DNA of 6,527 nucleotides from an uncultured Eubacteriales bacterium (GTDB lineage Bacteria; Bacillota; Clostridia; Oscillospirales; Butyricicoccaceae): positions 1 to 6,527 of the forward strand of contig CAKUAK010000084.1 in the NCBI GenBank assembly GCA_934636325.1, in the 5' to 3' direction. Below, in pieces: positions 4,648 to 6,527 of the stretch; position 1 is the first letter of the stretch; each line of letters opens with the position of its first letter. Made by a program: the position numbers and the translations under genes. The notes beneath the pieces are model-generated. The model did no database searches and had not been told where the DNA came from. It saw only the letters and a program-made list of their open reading frames with translations.

Positions 4648-5805
4648 ATGCTCGCAATCAAAGGCGGCAAGCTGCTTACAGTAACAAACGGCATTATCGA
4701 AAACGGTACCATCCTCGTTGAGGACGGCAAGATCAAGGCTGTCGGCCAGAATATCGATATTCCCGCGGACGCCGAGGTCATATGCGCCGAGGGCAAGTGG
4801 GTCACACCCGGCCTTATCGACGTACATACCCATATTTCTACCTTTGCAGAGCCCCAGCCCCGTCCTGTCATCCACGACGGCAACGAGGTCTCTTCGCCCA
4901 ACACATGCCAGATCAGGGGCATCGACGGCCTCAATCCCAAGGATATGGCCATCAGGGTCGCCCGTGAAGCCGGCTTCACCACATGTTATACAGGCCCGGG
5001 CTCGGCCAACGTCATCGGCGGCACAGGCCTGGCCTTCAAGCTGCGCGACGGCGAGACGGTATTCGACCTGGTCATCCCCGGCACAGAGATGATGAAGATG
5101 GCCTTCGGCGAGAACCCGAAGAATGTCTATGGCTCGCGCCAGCAGCTGCCCAACACACGTATGGGCGTCGCATCGGTCCTGCGTGAGGCCCTCTTCAACG
5201 CAAAGGTATATTCCGACGCCAAGCTCAAGGCCGAAAAGGAAGGCAAAGAGCCCCCCAAGCCCGATTTCCGTCTCGAGGCCCTTGTCCCCGTCGTCCGCGG
5301 CGAGATGAAGTGCCGTATCCACGCACACCGCAACGACGATATCGTCACAGCCATCCGCATCGCCAAGGAGTTCAACCTTGACTTCGTCATCGAGCACTGC
5401 ACAGAGGGCTATATGATAAAGGACTTCCTCGCCAAGGAGCATGTCACCGCCGTTGTCGGCCCGCTGGATATGGGTCCCGCCAAGATGGAGATCTGGAACA
5501 CCACCTTCGACAACCCCGGCATCCTTGAAAAGGCCGGCGTCAACTTCTGCCTGACACAGGATACATCCTCTCAGACAAACAAGCTGCCGATCAACGTCGG
5601 TATCGCCATTGCCCACGGCCTGAGCCACGAATACGCCCTTAAGGCCATCACCATGAACCCCGCCAAGGTCCTCGGACTGGAAGACAGGATCGGTTCTCTT
5701 GAGGCCGGCAAGGACGCCGACATCGCCATCTTTAACGGCGATCCCTTCTGCAACTACACCCTCTGCGAGACGACCATCATCGACGGCGTAGTTTACCAGC
5801 ACTAA
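4648..5805 (+). CDS. Metal-dependent amidohydrolase (COG1228, imidazolonepropionase/prolidase-like)
   Basis: A 385-residue cytoplasmic hydrolase of the amidohydrolase superfamily, expected to cleave an amide, cyclic amide or dipeptide bond using one or two divalent metals. The exact substrate cannot be read from sequence. The N-terminal beta-sandwich (about 1-53) ends in WVTPGLIDVHTH, with H60 and H62 as the HxH metal ligands. Probable later ligands are H227 (IHAHR), H250 (VIEHC) and D305 (LTQDTS). K150 in GTEMMKMAFGENPK may be the bridging lysine. The C-terminus returns to the sandwich (LGLEDRIGSLEAGKDADIAIFNGDPF). The length is normal for the family and no signal peptide is seen. ATG 4648 is preferred, with AAGGAG (4633-4638) 9 nt upstream; an in-frame TTG at 4639 directly abuts that site. 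Codon use is more biased than in the other genes (2 ATA among 33 Ile), suggesting high expression. It appears monocistronic. Confidence 0.92.
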   Translation: MLAIKGGKLLTVTNGIIENGTILVEDGKIKAVGQNIDIPADAEVICAEGKWVTPGLIDVHTHISTFAEPQPRPVIHDGNEVSSPNTCQIRGIDGLNPKDMAIRVAREAGFTTCYTGPGSANVIGGTGLAFKLRDGETVFDLVIPGTEMMKMAFGENPKNVYGSRQQLPNTRMGVASVLREALFNAKVYSDAKLKAEKEGKEPPKPDFRLEALVPVVRGEMKCRIHAHRNDDIVTAIRIAKEFNLDFVIEHCTEGYMIKDFLAKEHVTAVVGPLDMGPAKMEIWNTTFDNPGILEKAGVNFCLTQDTSSQTNKLPINVGIAIAHGLSHEYALKAITMNPAKVLGLEDRIGSLEAGKDADIAIFNGDPFCNYTLCETTIIDGVVYQH

Positions 5806-5812
5806 AGTATCT

Positions 5813-5839
5813 CCCCATAAAAACTTCGTTTTGATGGGG
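5813..5839 (+). repeat. Hairpin after the amidohydrolase gene
   Basis: CCCCAT (5813-5818) pairs with ATGGGG (5834-5839); after one A-G mismatch, AAAAC pairs with GTTTT around a TTC loop. It starts 7 nt after the stop, the same spacing as the hairpin after the HxlR gene, and runs into the same GGGGGCCCC block as copy 1. Confidence 0.75.
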
Positions 5840-5874
5840 GCCCCGAAATACGCTGTCAGGCGTCCGCTGACGCT
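5836..5874 (+). repeat. 39-bp dispersed repeat, copy 2
   Basis: 36 of 39 bases are identical to 3579-3617 in the same orientation; the differences are at 5851, 5868 and 5869. In both places the repeat follows directly on a hairpin placed shortly after a stop codon. Confidence 0.85.
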
Positions 5875-5877
5875 CTG

Positions 5878-5904
5878 CCCCGCAAAATCCCTGATTTTGC
5901 GGGG
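5878..5904 (+). repeat. 12-bp hairpin of the CCCCGCAAAAT family
   Basis: CCCCGCAAAATC (5878-5889) pairs perfectly with GATTTTGCGGGG (5893-5904). The same arms recur at 6231-6257. GGGG at its end can alternatively pair with CCCC at 5909-5912 across ATTA, a competing small hairpin. Confidence 0.8.
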
Positions 5905-6180
5905 ATTACCCCATGTATGAGGTTAACCGCGTAGTAACCCCCCGGGCAAAGTACGAGCAAAAAGAAACAGCCTGAGGCTCCCTTGTGTAAAGGGAGCTGT
6001 TGAGGCGAAGCCGAGACTGAGGGATTGATTAGTTCAGGCTACTTGTGTACGTCAACAAGATTGCTGGCAATCCCTCCGGTGTGCATGCCCTGCCTTCCCC
6101 CTCCGCGAGGAAGGCATTATTGGTGTTCACCTTCCTGATGCCACCCTCACGCGGCTTCTGCCGCGCGCCGGCAGTCCGGC
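5905..6180. repeat. Composite structured intergenic repeat, no gene
   Basis: I see no credible coding sequence here. Hairpins in order: GGTTA/TAACC (5921-5939); GCTCCCTT/AAGGGAGC (5977-5997); GGCGAAGCC (6004-6012); GAGGGATTG (6019-6027) paired with CAATCCCTC (6068-6076) across 40 nt; TGCCTTCC/GGAAGGCA (6091-6116); GCGGC/GCCGC (6151-6164); GCCGG/CCGGC (6167-6180). The CTCCCTTGTGTAAAGGGAG and CTGAGGGATTG parts resemble, from memory, small repeats widespread between genes in Faecalibacterium-like genomes. Confidence 0.6.
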
Positions 6181-6185
6181 GCAGC

Positions 6186-6214
6186 GATTTGCCCGGACAT
6201 GCGCCGGGCAAATC
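6186..6214. repeat. 11-bp hairpin
   Basis: GATTTGCCCGG (6186-6196) pairs perfectly with CCGGGCAAATC (6204-6214) around a 7-nt loop. The downstream tail TATTTATT is a poor T-run, so termination is possible but weak. Confidence 0.7.
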
Positions 6215-6230
6215 TATTTATTAAAGGGGT

Positions 6231-6257
6231 CCCCGCAAAATTATAGATTTTGTGGGG
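6231..6257 (+). repeat. Second CCCCGCAAAAT hairpin, ahead of the GNAT gene
   Basis: CCCCGCAAAAT (6231-6241) pairs with ATTTTGTGGGG (6247-6257), including one G-T wobble where the copy at 5878-5904 has G-C. It ends 23 nt before the ATG at 6281. No clear promoter was found between it and the gene. Confidence 0.75.
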
Positions 6258-6280
6258 CGTTTTAGATACGGAGAACAAAT

Positions 6281-6527
6281 ATGGAAATACGCACAGCCGC
6301 GCCGGGAGACCTTGACGGCACGCTGGCCGTCGAACAGACGGCCTTCCCCCCTGCCGAAGCCGCCGGGCGTGCTTCGGTCGAGGGCAGGATAGCCCACTTC
6401 CCCGGCCATTTTCTTCTTGCCGTCGATGACGGCCGCATCGCCGCATTCATAAACGGCTTTGTCACCGACAGCCGCGACCTCGACGACGAGATGTCCGACC
6501 ACCCCGCGCTCCACAACGAAAAGGGCG
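6281..6527 (+). CDS. GNAT-family N-acetyltransferase, N-terminal part (cut by window end)
   Basis: The open frame runs from ATG 6281 to the window end (82 codons, no stop). GGAG (6270-6273) is 7 nt upstream of the start. The N-terminus MEIRTAAPGDLDGTLAVEQTAFPPAEAA is the usual first strand and helix of GNAT enzymes, which transfer acetyl from acetyl-CoA to an amine. The strand pair HFLLAVDDGRIAAFINGFVTD and the DLDDEMSDHPALHNEKG block follow, as in a subgroup of Firmicutes acetyltransferases. The acetyl-CoA-binding motif (Q/RxxGxG/A) would come later and is outside the window. The substrate is unknown. Confidence 0.85.
   Translation, partial: MEIRTAAPGDLDGTLAVEQTAFPPAEAAGRASVEGRIAHFPGHFLLAVDDGRIAAFINGFVTDSRDLDDEMSDHPALHNEKG

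Noticed and set aside
4498..5802. A 434-codon open frame on the minus strand opposite the amidohydrolase
   Set aside because: It is antisense to a clear enzyme gene, has no recognisable domain, and is open because the sense strand is GC-rich with biased codons. It also overlaps both predicted promoters.
6029..6211. A 60-codon minus-strand open frame in the hairpin array
   Set aside because: It lies entirely in structured repeat sequence of a sort that often gives spurious short genes; no domain or ribosome-binding site.
5806..6257. A CRISPR array
   Set aside because: The repeats are hairpins of different sequence with irregular spacing; there is no series of equal repeats and spacers.

Overview
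The window is a GC-rich chromosomal segment with abundant NNC/NNG codons and clear AGGAG-type ribosome-binding sites. The AspRS sequence type, the HxlR regulator and the hairpin-rich intergenic repeats suggest a gut-type Clostridia (Oscillospirales/Ruminococcaceae-like) bacterium. That assignment is an inference; no 16S or other marker is present.

Layout. (1) Positions 1-2520 hold a tightly packed plus-strand operon: the 3' two-thirds of aspS, then a split ThrE-type exporter made of a YjjP-like and a YjjB-like subunit (gaps of 4 and 3 nt), closed by a strong intrinsic terminator. (2) Positions 2563-3538 hold a separate transcription unit with its own promoter, encoding two small four-helix membrane proteins of unknown function. 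Their junction carries an exact 14-bp tandem duplication. (3) Positions 3539-3821 are non-coding, rich in hairpins and repeats. (4) Positions 3822-4256 carry an HxlR-family regulator with a good promoter and a symmetrical operator candidate lying between -35 and -10. (5) Positions 4257-4377 contain a second hairpin/repeat copy, a 17-nt inverted copy of the tRNA 3' end and a bidirectional terminator. (6) Positions 4378-4454 (minus strand) encode initiator tRNA-fMet with a near-consensus promoter. (7) Positions 4540-5805 carry a COG1228-type amidohydrolase with promoter, palindrome over the -35 and a 5'-UTR hairpin. (8) Positions 5806-6257 are a second non-coding array of at least eight hairpins, including a 39-bp repeat shared with the region after 3538. 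(9) Positions 6281-6527 hold the start of a GNAT acetyltransferase, cut by the window end.

The genes look like ordinary chromosomal housekeeping and small accessory units rather than a single pathway. I do not see a convincing new multi-gene system. The most unusual material is non-coding: REP-like hairpins placed shortly after three unrelated genes (with an A-T to G-C compensatory change between two copies), the inverted tRNA-fMet 3' fragment beside the tRNA terminator, the 14-bp duplication that creates a second start site, and three promoter-embedded dyads. All structure calls were made by eye, without folding or database searches.
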